Assembly (NCBI GenBank): GCA_002633005.1
Contig: NMRA01000211.1
Coordinates: 166,433-230,432 of the forward strand
Length of the DNA: 64,000 bases
Direction of reading: 5' to 3'
Source of the DNA: Phoronis australis
Lineage: Eukaryota; Phoronida; Phoronidae
A model generated the notes under the pieces. The model had not been told where the DNA came from. It saw only the letters and a program-made list of their open reading frames with translations, and did no database searches. Made by a program: the position numbers and the translations under genes. Below, one piece after another: positions 25,883 to 38,262 of the stretch; the first letter of the stretch is position 1, and each line of letters starts with the position of its first letter.

Positions 25883-25972
25883 ACAGAGCAAACTAAGATG
25901 GCAGCAGAGGCAAGTGGTTACTTTCCCCGCGATTCTGAACATGTTCCTGATGCCTACTTGTTAGCGGGGCAG
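25883..25972 (+). CDS. Possible orphan first coding exon
   Basis: A good acceptor (attccttgacag) and a donor CAG|gtaaaa enclose 90 bases with ATG at 25898 in a fair context (AAGATGG). It encodes 25 residues, MAAEASGYFPRDSEHVPDAYL and four more, ending in phase 0. Codon choice looks protein-like in a poor AT-rich surrounding. It cannot be spliced in frame to TNK2 exon 1 (a stop follows at once), and no downstream partner was identified. Confidence 0.3.
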
Positions 25973-26201
25973 GTAAAATAAGCTTGTTGGCATATGAAAA
26001 GGTGTAAGGTGATGTCATTCTTTCTTGTGAAATTGTGGATCACCAGTTATTCTGTCCTCAGAAGTAGCTTGTCCATGTTCCAAGCTGTAGCATAATGTTT
26101 TGCTGTCACATCCCAATGAGCAAACACACTTAAACCAAACATAGTTTGAAATGAATGTTACCAAATATTGGTCAAACTGTACTATACCACTATACTACTT
26201 A

Positions 26202-26299
26202 AACATGTGTCATGCATCATAAGTCATGTCCAACCTAACTGATTTTGCCTTGATTAACCTTAGTTGTGTTGGCTTTGAAATGAATATTGTGCATTTAGT
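26202..26299 (+). repeat. Dispersed repeat, also at 27011-27121
   Basis: AAACATGTGTCATGCATAAT, GTCCAACCTAACTGATTTTG and GATTAACCTTAGTTGTGTTG occur in the same order in both places. Nearby blocks at 27.23-27.47 and 28.0-28.27 kb (GCTTCTGAT, CAAGTTCT, GAAATTCAT) are also related, so 26-29 kb is a stack of decayed duplicates. Confidence 0.65.
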
Positions 26300-26659
26300 T
26301 TTGCTATATCAGATATGTACCACTGGAATGGGGGAGTGTCTGGGAATGGGCCACAACCCAGCTAAGTAGAAACACTAACTCTCTGGGATAAAGACAAAGA
26401 GCGCAAAATGGTGATAAGGGTGGTCATTCTCAGTGAAGATAAAAGAAGCTTAAAAACAGGCCTCTTGCCATTTTCGTTAACAGGCAACTAGGCCAGCTGC
26501 CATATTTATAGCGATGACCTAATTCGACAACAAGTAGTCTATTATGTTATATAATTCCAAAATTTGGGACAGAGAATAATTGCATACACACCAATTCTAC
26601 ATGTGATTATGTTCGATTATTACAGCTGAAATACACACATCATAGATGATATTTAAGGT

Positions 26660-26740
26660 CAATGTTGTGTGTATTTTCATGTGTCGAATACAGTTAGACT
26701 TTACACCAAACTTTCTGTGACACATATTGTATTCGTACGT
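26660..26740 (-). pseudogene. Relic of a C2H2 zinc finger
   Basis: The minus strand reads RTYEYNMCHRKFGVKSN, then CIRHMKIHT. Spacing from the second ligand onward (C-x12-H-x3-H) and the YE-x-NMC linker style are those of a TFIIIA-type finger, but the first ligand is Tyr (TAC) instead of Cys. A weaker echo, LIQHLKIRT, sits at about 26945-26990 on the same strand with the last His replaced by Arg. Both look like decayed parts of a polydactyl zinc-finger gene. Confidence 0.45.
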
Positions 26741-27158
26741 CCTGTCCTGTACGAATAGCATGATGCTGTTTTGAAACTCTTCAACTTGGCAACTCCACAA
26801 ACTGTGTCAATGACATAGTGAGAGGCTCAACATATAGTTATGTTTATGGCCATATAATTAGCTTCATTGCTGCAACAAGGTATTTTAGGATGTAGCTTTT
26901 GCTTCAAAGTGCTGCACTGATCGCACTTAAAGCCTTTAGGTAGGGGCTGTGCGTATTTTCAGGTGTTGAATCAAGTTTAACCAAAGATCGACCTAAATGA
27001 TGCATGCAGACTATGCCACTTCAAACATGTGTCATGCATAATAAGTCGTGTCCAACCTAACTGATTTTGCTTTGATTAACCTTAGTTGTGTTGGCTGTGA
27101 AAAGAATATTGTGCAGTTAGCCTGGGAATTGACCCTGACCAGGTAAATAGAAATAGTA

Positions 27159-27208
27159 ACTCCTTGGGGTCATGGCAGAGGGCGCCCTCTGCCATGACCC
27201 CAAGGAGT
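27159..27208. repeat. Perfect 50-bp palindrome without spacer
   Basis: ACTCCTTGGGGTCATGGCAG continues to a GGC/GCC centre at 27183/27184 and then mirrors exactly. Looser inverted pairing extends outwards (CCTGGGAATTGA at 27121 with TCAATCCCAGG near 27219), with about 27 bases unmatched in the left arm. Confidence 0.95.
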
Positions 27209-27219
27209 CAATCCCAGGC

Positions 27220-29056
27220 AAGATAGAAGAAATGAGAAATGTGCCAAAAACAGGCTTCTGATTAGAAATGCGTTACAAATAATCTCGGGCTTATCTTACC
27301 TTTACAAGTTCTTGAAATTCATGTGTTCTTTCATAAATGTGAATAATGTAATTTAAAAAATGTTGTTTAAAAAAATTGAAGCAAGTTAACAGGCATGATA
27401 AGTCACCAGGATTCTATGCATAATATCGTGTTGTGCCATTAAAAAAATGGGCATAATACTTCGATTACCTCAGCCATTATGTAAAGCATAACTGATGGGC
27501 TAACCTCATTGTATATATATTACAGTTATAAATGCATCAATAATAAGGCACAAAATGGACATAGGTACACTACAAACAGAAACAAGCCTTTGAACCAAGC
27601 AGGACCACCAGGTATGTGCAAAGCAAGTAGCAATACAAACCTTCAGTTCATAGTAGCTAGTTTACTTCAGCCTGACAGCTTGATACAAATGTGACAAAGC
27701 AAAGTGTTCGTTATAAAGACGACCGAGAGTATAACATTGATACAGATATACAGCGATTACTGAAAGTAAAGTGTACAATAGAAACATGATCACTCTATCA
27801 TAACAAGTGCAGTTCAACAGACATTCCCGTCATGAAACAGATTAACAACAAACTGGTCTAAACATTCTCCTGCCTATGACAGTTGGCCACACTAACTTAC
27901 TAAAAGCAATGTGTTACTTTGCAGTCTCTCTTGCCAACTCCTGGTCAATGACTCATGAAGTGTTCATAACTATCAAACAGATGGTCTTGAAAGCCAGTGG
28001 TTGGTGACACTCTGGTCACCAAAAAGAAGCCAAAAAACATGCTTCTGATGAGAAGTGCGTTATCCTTGACCTCAGAGTGGTCTTACCTCACAAGTTCTGG
28101 AAATTCATTTGTAGTTTCTCTCTCAAATGTACTATATTTGTATGAAAGTGATGGATGTTATTTAAAAAAAATAAACTATGGTAACATGCACTGTCAGTCA
28201 CTGTGATTCGATCCATAACATCACATCATAGTTCAATGTGACTGTGTTACCTCAGCCATCATTTACAAAGAACACAGTGCAAGGTACAAAACAGACATGT
28301 TCAGTACAAAGAGAAACGAGGGTTGCAACAAATCGGGATACACCAGCATAATGCAGACCAAGTAGCAATACACACAAATGCGACAAAGCAAGAATACACT
28401 AAGCAGAATCACAGCAAAGCAAGGAGAGCACACTGAATTAATCAGAAGCAGGTTTACAGTTACGGGTGTGTAAAAACATAGTAATTAGGTGTACAAAGTT
28501 CAAACGAGGACACTCACTTAAACGTATCCAGCTTATTGTTACAAATACGACCAGAGCAAGAGTTAACCACATAAACAGATACACACTGTGGTTACTCGAC
28601 AAGTTTGAAGGCATAGTTATACACAATAGTTTGTTACAACGCAGACGTGAAACAACACACAATGGGAAGGGTAGCCATCAAGAGAAAGGAAAGCAGAAAC
28701 ACCGCAACCACGAGTACAGACACTCAACACTGTGGTGCTATTCATTCCATTGGAGATACACACCAACTCGACACAAATAAAAAATCAAAACACAAGCCAA
28801 GATGGAACAGTGGTACATTCCAGAGACTGTCATTACTCTAATGTAAACTGTACAACATCAGTCTCTCATAACAACTGCAGTGAATGAAACACACTAAAAA
28901 CATTATCGAACTACTATTATTAACCATACTGTTGGGTATGACAGTCGATCAGTGAAACTAAACTACTAATAACAGATACACTACTTTGAACTCCCTCCTG
29001 CCAACTCATCGTCAACAACTTGTATAAAATGTTCGTAGCTAGTAAAGACACGGCCC
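27220..29056. other. Decayed repeats, no gene
   Basis: Related blocks recur (for example around 27.25 and 28.0 kb, and ACAGCAAAGC/AAAGCAAG and CAGTTCAACAGACATT-like stretches), pointing to duplicated mobile DNA. ORFs near 28.4-28.8 kb overlap on opposite strands and show no domain. Confidence 0.45.
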
Positions 29057-32000
29057 TCAAAAGCCAGCGGTAGGCGACATGTTGGTGGTTGGGCAAAACG
29101 TAAACATTTTCCGAACACTTCCATCGGTCTTCTCCTTAGGCGATGTGTATCGCTTCTTCATTCCACTGCACTTTGGTATTTTGCAAAATGCGCTAAGCTT
29201 GATTGATTTTTTCGGCATTGTGGCCTTGGGTGGTTGAGGAGGCGGCGGTCGAGTGAAAACGAATCCTGACGTGCTCGTGGATGGCAGGGACACAGAAGGC
29301 CCTTGTGTTTGCGCTGGCACTACCAGTAGAATTGGTGTTTCCCTGACTTGAGTGGTGATCTTTGGCTTGTGCTCATCCACACTGGTACGGACTTTCTCTA
29401 GACGACGTTTACCAGCCTTGTGCTCTTATCACCGAGTATTGTACTTCGGCACGTGCAACGGGTGGTAGATTAGAGGGCAGAGTTGGTGCTGCTGGCAGAC
29501 TTTTAGAAGAAATCACCCTACTGTGCGGTACGACCTTTGGCGCTGCAGTGGCCAGAAAGTTTGATCTCTTGTCTTCTTTTGAGAAAAATAACGAGATTGA
29601 CTTGTTGATATTAGGCAACGCCATGTTTAAGTTGCACAATATCGGATCATCACGTACACGGCTCGAAATTCGCTGGTACAGGCATCTGATGGCAGTGACA
29701 GACTTGGTCGGAGAAGATGTCTGAATGCGGTTTCTCAACATCTTCATCAGCAAGTAGAGAAGCCTGGACTCTTCCATAACGGTGGCAGCTTGTGCGAACC
29801 TCATCCAGCCGAATTTGTTTTTTTGAGCCGAGCTGTTTTCAAGATTCCGGACCAAGACATCTGCCAAACAAAGTGTGGCCCCACTTCCGACTCGTACTTT
29901 TTAACAAAGTTGCGAGCAGACTTGTCATGGTCGCACAGGAGAGCTGTGGTGCTGGCGATCTTTTGACGAACGTCAGCCGGCACGAGATGTTTATCGCCTC
30001 CATCTCCTAGCTCGAGCAAAGCCAGGGCCAAACGTTCGACTTCCTCGAAGCCAGGAAGGTGCAGGTGCCGCGGCAATAACACATCCTGTATAGCGGGGCT
30101 ATCTTCCTCTTTAACATGCTCATCAGAGGTCAGCACAAGATGACTCGAGCAGAGGTCATGGATTGCATCTTCCGTGACATCAATTTCCTCATCGCCCAAG
30201 GTGTCTTCTTCATAGGCCTCGTCAGCTCCGTCTTTAGCCTGTTCTTCTTCGGCTTCAAATTAAAACATAACCTTTAAATTTATGTCCGTGAAAAAGCAAT
30301 AAGTGTGGAAAAATCTACACTAGACCATAGATCGAACAAAGCTATTACTTTTGGAATTTAAGATTCTAGCAGACTGACCAAGAGATATTTGACTATATCT
30401 AAGCATAACTACAAAAACTGTCACCAGTCAATACTTGTAATTTTCCCGGAACTTTTTGTTCCACGTGCAATATGAAGCCAAAGGGCTGTAGATTCAAAGT
30501 CTCTGATACAGAATACTAGATAACAAACCTCTCTCCATGTAATACTGCTTTGGCCGAAATGCAGTCGTCTGGGTGTAAGCATACTCCACTCCAAGCAGTT
30601 CCTCCTCCATTGGGTCCAGGTACTGGTCAGGATAGGGCATGGGTGCAGCAAAGTTGGGCTCAAACAAGTGCTCCTTTCCAAACAGCACTTCTGCCTGCTG
30701 GTTCAAGCGTTGTATGCGACGAGGGTCCAGACACGACGACAACCTCCCTTTCTCGTCAGCCACGCTCAAGGTCTCTATGCGTGCATTCCACTGTACAGCA
30801 AAGGATATTAGATACACCTGAAATTATTTAGCATGGGCAGGATTAAAGCCATTTTGGAAACGATTAAGGTAGGTGCTGCTGCAATGCTGGTTATATTGAC
30901 ACATACCTGAAAGGGCACAATGGCACATCTTTTGGACGGCACAGCATTCAACAGATGCGCGTGTAAGCCTTCTAGCGAGTTGCTGCCTCGTCTGCGTCTG
31001 AACTTGCTGTGGGTCACACCATTCATTGTGACGATTTTTGTTGCAACGTACATCACAACACCAGGAGGGTCCTGTTATTAAAAGAAATTTGTTGTTAGGA
31101 CATATCTGAATAAACGTTATTTCATATCAGGATTGCAATCACTAATTTTAATTCAAACAATCATTCACAACTTTTTCACCTGCATGCAACTCAGATGTTT
31201 GCTGGCAATTTACCAGTGGTAATTCACTGCCTCAGTCGACTTGAACAGCGGAATGCCATCGACGTCCAGTCCAGCGGGTCCCTTGAACTAAGCAATTATT
31301 CCTTTAATAGCAGAGGCGGTCTCCTGAAACAGAGTAATTATCAAATTAAATAGGTAAGCAGACTGAAAAGAAGCATGAAGTTAACAGTAGTATTTCAACA
31401 AGCCTTAAGAAATGATTCACTTGCTTCTACAGCTACAACACATTTTTACTTCAACTCCGCAAGTGACTGGCCGAACGTAGGACTTAAGCTGCGAAGGCTT
31501 CAGAAAATGAAATGCCATCATCTGCATGACAGAGTAGGAAGCATATAGTTCTTCATTACCTTTTCTCACAGCATTCACTAACAGCATCATGTCCTTGTTG
31601 TAAGCAAGGAGGCCGCCAGCCAGGGAACTCACGAACAGACCGTACTTGGCATGCGTCTGCCGAATGACCACACTGTCCCACCGGTGAAGCCAGTGCCTGA
31701 TATCTAGTCTTACGACCATTCCCTCTTCGATCCACTCTTGGAAGAGTGTTTCCAACCAGTATGTGCCACCATCACTACAACAAAAAAAATGAAGTTTCAT
31801 ATCTTTTCAAACACACAGTAGCAACATTTGTTTTCCAAGGCAAACACTTACCACCAACAGTTGTCCGCATAGAGGATTTTCGGAGGTGGGACATTGGCAC
31901 GCTTCAACCTCGACATGAGACCAAGCGTAAGCTTCCAGTTGGACTCTTCAGACTCGTCGGAGACAACTACAGTGGTTAAGAACTGTCTCCACTCATTAAG

Positions 32001-32614
32001 GACACTCGTGACATACTGAAAGGTTCTACTGCCGTCGCCATATATTTTGTTGAGAACCTAAAATCAAGCCAAGAAGAATTTACACATATTTTTATTAAGT
32101 TTTTTAACGCGTTACTCAGCTTTAAAGGTATATAGCTTAGAAAGCATGTTTACAACTAACCCTACTATACCTACCTGCTTGGTTCCATCAATGGACAGTA
32201 TCTCTCCAACCGTGCTGAGGATCATGGCACGGTTATCTGGCAAACGCTCCATTTCCATAATCATGTGGGCACGACGCAGGGTCCGGGTAGAGGGTAGTGG
32301 TGTAACTCCCAGCTGGTTTCAGGAATGAGAGAATGTTGCGTTGAGTTGACGCTGTGTTTTGTGCCGAGTACAGCAAGGTCTGGTATTGATCACACCTTTC
32401 CATATACCATTCGTCGTGACCATGATGCAACAAACGCTGCACCTGGGACATTGACACAGCATTGATGCGGTCGTTGAGTAACGTCACCACCCACTTGTCA
32501 TTGGTACGCTTGCCAACCAAGATTGTTGGAAACAAACTACGTACGGCAGGAGCCAGACTCATTAGAATTCGCGGACTGTACACATGCCATACGTATTGCT
32601 GGCCCGAAGAATCC
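29057..32614 (-). pseudogene. Broken multi-exon gene resembling DUF6729-type multicopy family (copy A)
   Basis: Reading the minus strand from high to low coordinates, splice-bounded pieces are 32614-32175, 32057-31852, 31774-31450, 31323-31180, 31071-30907, 30817-30529 and 30252 to about 29057. Recognisable segments: YSPRILMSLAPAVRSLFPTI, MILSTVGEILSIDGTKQV, the RLDIRHWLHRW block followed by THAKYGLF, GLDVDGIPLF, SNSLEGLHAHLLNAVPSKR and ELLGVEY. This order is what I recall of large uncharacterised animal proteins with a DUF6729-like domain, often repeated in genomes. Damage: one-base frameshifts near 32310, 29865 and 29420, an in-frame TAG and TAA within 31180-31323, and loss of the N-terminal part. 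The family name is from memory and moderately sure; the coding nature and decay are directly visible. Confidence 0.7.
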
Positions 32615-33665
32615 TCTTTTTCACAATGTTCCGAATAGACTTGTCGTGGAGAGCTGCGGTGCTGGCATTCCTTTGACAAACGTCAGCCGGCAAAAGATGT
32701 TGATCACCTCCATCTCCCAGCTCGAGCAAACCAGGGCCAATTGTTCCACTTCCTCGAAGCCAGGAAGATGCAGATGACGTGGCGATAACACATCCTGCAT
32801 AGCAGGACTATCTTCCTCTTAGACGTGCTCGTCAGAGGTCATGGATCGTATCTTCCGTGGCATCAACCCCCTCATCGTCCACGGTGTCTTCCCCATCGGC
32901 CTCGTCACCTTCATCTTTAGCTTGTTCTTCTTTGCCTTCAAATTAAAACATAACATTTAAATTTATGTCCGTGAAATAGCAATTGGTGTGGAAAAAATCT
33001 TCACTAGACCATACATTGAAAAAGCAGAATACACTATGCTCTCAAAGGATACACACCTCCATACAGCTCAAATGTTTGCTTGCTGTTGCCCAGTGAAAAT
33101 CAACTGCCTCGTGTGACATGAACAAAGGAACTCCGTCCACATCCAATCCCGCAGGTCCCTTGAACTCCTCAAGGACGCTGTCTCCTGCAAGATTTAACAT
33201 CAAATGAACAAGTCACTTCAAAGCTTCAGTGCTTGTACAGCATTACGTAAAAACAATATCCAGAGTATAACAACACTCACCCATTGAGCAGTAAGAACAA
33301 TCCCAAAATTCTTATGTGGTGAGTTTATAGTAGCTAACTTACTTCTACGCCACGGTTTATTCTTTGCACGTGTGACTTGAGATGATGTGGCTTCAGGACT
33401 GGCATCATCTGCTCATCCTTGTAACCAGAGTACAGTTCTTCGTTTCCTATGCCCACTGCTTTGGCAACCTGCAACACGTCACGTTCATTGTAGACCAGTA
33501 ATACACCTACCATGGCAATCATTAAGATGCCATACTTGGGGGTGGCTCTGTTTGACGACAAATCCATCCCATCGATGAAGCCAGTGGCGGTTATCCAGCC
33601 GAACCAGCACACCCTCCTTGACCCAGTCTTGAAACAGTGTTTCGCACCAAGAGGTTTCACCATCA
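32615..33665 (-). pseudogene. Second, shorter broken copy of the same gene (copy B)
   Basis: Three exons correspond to those of copy A: 33665-33343 (RLDNRHWLHRWDG block), 33184-33057 (GLDVDGVPLF, continuing to SKHLSC) and 32935-32615 (acidic region and HLHLPGFEEVEQLAL). The two exons that in copy A encode SLEGLHAHLL and ELLGVEY are missing. The first exon has lost its AG acceptor (TTTTG instead of TTGTAG) and is frameshifted at a run of five G (33538-33542, plus strand). The last exon carries early stops. It ends abruptly inside KSIRNIVKK and is fused directly to copy A, so the pair looks like an unequal-exchange product. Confidence 0.65.
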
Positions 33666-33861
33666 CAAAATACAAAGATATAAAAATGTACTAATGATAA
33701 AGAATTTTGTAAAACACAGTCTTAGACTCCCTCCACATAAACTGGTATTTTTCGCCGCAAACCAATGCTCAGTCTCTTGACACGATATACCACCTTGCTA
33801 GTGGTGTTGAAAGCGTTCAAACCAGCGATTACGATGAAAAACGAATCAATAAAGTATGTTG

Positions 33862-34914
33862 GGTTGGAAAATCCGACTACCGGTGTGCCCCCTAGTGGCA
33901 ATTTTAGTTTTTTACGCTTACCTTTGTATCTTCAAAAGTCCTGAACAGATTTTCATGAAATTTGGTATGTAGGCACCTATTAGTGAGATGACGCTATCCT
34001 GCCGTTTCCAGATGGATTCAACATAGTTTGCACCACCTAGTGGCCATTTTTTACTGTTTTCGAGTCTGTATTTTTGCGTCCACCCCTCTTTCAACCAAAC
34101 CGCTCAAAGGATGATTGTGGAAATTGGCGTGTATGTGCTTACTATAAGGAAGACAGCTGACAATGATTTTCAGATGATTTGGACTACTGTGGCACCTCCT
34201 AGTGGCAGTTTTGTTTTTTTTTGCGCCCATGGCTGTATCTACCAAACCGTTTGCAGGATCTTTACTAAATTTAGCAAGTGTATTTATGTGATGTTGACAA
34301 CGGACGATGACGACTTTAGGATGATTCTGACTACCGGTATGCCTTAAGTGGCAATTTTAGTATTTGCCTCTAGTGGCAATTTTAGCATTTTACTTTGACC
34401 TCTGTATTTTCATAGGTCTTCAGGTATATACTTTGTGTTACGTCGTGACTATGAAGGAAAAGTTCCAAGTAGAAATTTGTTTCTGGCATTCTAATGCTGT
34501 GCTAATCTCGTATGTTGNCTCTAGTGGCAAGTTTAGTATTTTACATTGACCTCTGTATTTTCATAGGTCTTCAGGTGTATACTTTGTGTTACTTTGTGAC
34601 TGAAGGAAAAGTTCCAAGTAGAAATTTGTTTCTGGCATTCTAATGCTGTGCTAATCTCGTATCTTGGTAAATTTGTTTTTAATTCTATGTTTCTGTGGTG
34701 CTTTAAGCAACTGGTGTATAGGATGTGCTTGTATTATGAAGATTACCCACATTTTGCCCCTAGCCTATTGAGGAGACAATGACCATGCCTTTCCATTTTG
34801 CAAAGTATGCCCTCTACTGGCGACTTTATGGTACCAATAAACAACCCTAGAAGGATACCGTATGCGGTGCAATTGTAGGCGCATTTCAACGCTCCGCGTT
34901 GCTCTTGTTTATAA
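33862..34914 (+). repeat. Detached copy of part of the CTCF-motif array
   Basis: Starts abruptly within a subunit (GACTACCGGTGTGCCCCCTAG) just upstream of broken gene copy B and ends with the array's tail GCATTTCAACGCTCCGCGTTG. It matches 22.6-23.5 kb block for block, including the TTCCAAGTAGAAATTTG and AGACAATGACCATGCC segments, so it is a segmental copy of that stretch. Confidence 0.8.
34368..34668 (+). repeat. 151-bp tandem duplicate joined by a single N
   Basis: The block starting CTCTAGTGGCAA at 34368 recurs at 34519, directly after the lone N at 34518, with a few substitutions and a 3-bp deletion. The homologous block in the main array (from about 23102) is present only once. Likely an assembly join. 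Confidence 0.7.
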
Positions 34915-35157
34915 TTGCACAAATTGTAAACCATGGTATGGTTCTTATTTACTTTATTTAGAAATTTGGCAAGGGGACATTGTTGGTCATTTGAGGCTAA
35001 ATTGAAGAGCATTTACTGTAGTAATTTTTTCTTCAAGTGTCGAGTAATGTTTGTTGATCTGAAGCGTATAGACCCCATTCACGCCGACAGGAGGCGCATT
35101 CCAAAACGAGGCTCGCTACGATAGCTCTGTTAGCTTATCGGCATAGTTCTGTGTTTC

Positions 35158-35870
35158 AACAGATTCTGAATGATCTGATTGGTCTAAGCCATTGTTTACA
35201 AATTCCGCCAGCCTATTTTCAGTGTCGTGGTAGTCATTTCTTATGTCACTAGTTTCTTCTACACCAGCGTGGCTTATGAAGAATTCAAGTCCTGTAATTA
35301 GTGTTAGAAACTGAAAAGTTTGGCCAGCTTAGGATTGTGGTTGATGCATTTTATAGTTTAAAGTGTGTTTTTGACTTTCATTTTTCCCTGCTAGCAGTTG
35401 GGGTATGAGCCACAGGTTTTCGTCTCAATTTTTTTCCATTTGCATTGGAATTAAATTTTTTGGAATTAAATGTGTATGTATTTCATGCTTTCCTGGATCG
35501 ATTTACAAATTTTTTTTTGGTTTTTATAATTTTGTATCGTAATTATCAGAATTGAAGATAGTTTTAGGCTTATAGGTCTCCCTGCAGCAAATCAAGAATA
35601 AGCTCCTGCCACTCACACTGCAAATTTTTCATCATTATCTTTATTTTTTAATTTTAAAAAACATCTTTTGTTGCATCTAATTGCCTTCATTGTTGTTGCT
35701 GAAATAGATGTCAGGTATTGCTTAAGATGAGTGAGTTTTGCCAACACGACACAGTAAGAGGTAATCTTGTGATAATAATGTTTATTTTCGATCAGGTATA
35801 GTTTAGATTGAAATGTGTAGTCAGGGCTGTAAAAATTTCCTCTTGTTGTCATGGGTCATTCCAAGCACTG
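35158..35870 (+). mobile_element. 5'-truncated copy of the 14.4-kb element
   Basis: From CAGATTCTGAATGATCTGAT to the terminus ATTCCAAGCACTG it follows 15295-15969 closely, with indels. The left end is missing. Confidence 0.8.
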
Positions 35871-38262
35871 CATCAGGAGAACTTCCATTTACTGAAGCTT
35901 CAACGAAACTTCTCTTACTTTTCGCACTAGACTGCGTTATGGAAGTTATCACTAAATGGCAATTCAGTCATCAAAGTAAACACCATATGGAGCAGTTCAT
36001 TCGTACTCTCAAACGAACATCGAGTGGTGGGTTCGAGGCTAAATGAAAATTGTTCTCCCACCATTTACCAGTGTTTATGAAAAATGATCAGTGTCGATCT
36101 TCATAAAATGTGTATTCTTTTATTTATTTATGTGAGTCTATTGAGAGCACTTCAGCGATGATTCAGTAACAAAGAACAAGGAAGTAGAAAGTACAGAAAT
36201 TTTATTAGTTTTTGTTCCTTCTGATTGTTAAGAATGTTCTTGTATGAAAAAGGCTGTAGGTTTCAAATAGTACTGCCAGTTTCTTCTGAATCAAATGAAA
36301 CTTTTGGTTTTTATCCATCATAAATTTATTAGAAACATAATACAGAGACAAGACATTAAGATATCAAGCTGGTTATGGTAAAATCTAACAAATTTCTGAT
36401 CAGAATAATTGCAAAAATTGCCTTTTCCTCATTTTTTAAAGTCTTACATATTTGTGAGTACCTAGAAGTTTTCAAAAATTTTGTGCACTGTCACATACCA
36501 TACAAACCTTGTCCATGATAAAGTATTAATTTGATGCTATAAGAAAACAATAAGGAAATAATATTTCAGCTGTCGGCCATATTGTAGCCAAAATTGGTCA
36601 GATTTTACCATACATTTCGAGCATCATTAAATTTGTTACAGTCTTCTAGAGGTCCTTTCATACTAACGTCAATGTGTCAATGTTTTGAGGAGTTGTGGTC
36701 AGTATGAACAGTTAACTTCAGTCCTGAATTGAAGTTTACAGCACCAGTTAACTACTTCACAGTAAACAAGTGGATTTAACAGTGAAACGTTGACGCTACA
36801 GTGTATGAGTATGAACTATCAACTTCTTTCTCACCGAAATCATCCCCAGGGGCCACGGCTATTGCCAACAGTGTCATTGCTAATACTTGCTCGACTTATC
36901 ACCAACCATATTAGACTTAAGTCATACACGTAAACGTTCTCTAGTTGTCATATTGAGAAAATCTTAGCACTTATGGACGAGAAACCAACTGTTTCTAAGT
37001 CTGCCTCAAACATCACCTTATGCATCAGCGCCACCTTGCGATAACTTCTATGATGACAGCGACACAGCGTCATCTACCATTCACTTCGATGTTGTGAACT
37101 ACTTAAGCTGGTATAGACGCTTCATTTTGCTTAGCAGTTTACATTATATCTGAGTTCAGTTAGTATGAAAGGGCCTTATAATAATGTACAGTGAAGAAGT
37201 AAAGTATAACTTGTGAAATGCTCACAGATCTGGTATGTGAAACTATCTTCTACTAAATGTCAAAAAAATTTACCACACTCGCTACATTTGATATATGCGA
37301 ATTTGCAAACACTTATTGCAATAAAGCATCTTACTAACACTGTGTGTAATACAGAAATGCTAATTGCATTATTTTACTTTACCTCCACCAGAGAGTATGA
37401 AAAGCTCTTTTTTTCTGTAACTATGGTAATATACTGGTAAATAAGACAAGTAGAATAGACATGGAGATGTTGGATATGAGTATTAAGATCTTTAAAACAC
37501 CGTCTTGATGTTTACTGCTAATAGAAGAAATCTGAGAGTATGGCATGGACTAGAACTACTGTTTAAGTGAAAACTTACTTCTAAAAGGTATTTAACATTA
37601 AGTTAAGAATTTGTGGATAATAAATGCTGCATTTCTTGTGTGAGAGACGAGATTCCTCAGTAGCTGGATGTTGGTAGTAGTGTTTGATAGCAACCACAAG
37701 GTGGCATTTTGGTAGACATTTTTCCCACAATCCTGTTGTACACTTGCCTTAGGAACAAGATGATTGAGTACTAAAGTAAAACTTATCATAAGACAGTTTA
37801 ATCATTGCTGCCACAAATTAGGTAATCTGTACTTAGTACCACTTGGGTCTGGTTAACTTGTGCAAGCAACTGGCTTTGTGTGTGGGAATGGTGTCATGCG
37901 CACTCTCCTTCCACAACATTGTGCAGAGCTGAGCTTCTACACTGACAATGCTAGCAGGTTGGATCACTGTTACAGCATGACTGTACATGCGATTTTGAAC
38001 TAGTAACTAAAATTATGCGGGTAGGTTACGATAAAGTCTCGCTAATTTTGGATAAAAATAATTGGCACTCGTCTTCTAATGTTATTGTGAATTTCCAATT
38101 TCAAAAAATATTAGATGTTTGCAAAATTCGAAATGCAGAAACGGTATTTATTTAAAAAAATATTTACTTGTCCACCATGTTGTGTCCTTACTCAGTGAGA
38201 TTTTTTCATAAGCACTGAAAATTGCAACCCTAGTTCAAGAGTTGCTTGAATGCCAAGTGCTT
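35871..38262. other. Intergenic, nothing recognised
   Basis: AT-rich, only chance ORFs. This is the region downstream of the EEP-zinc-finger gene, and its 3' UTR must lie at the right edge. Confidence 0.5.
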
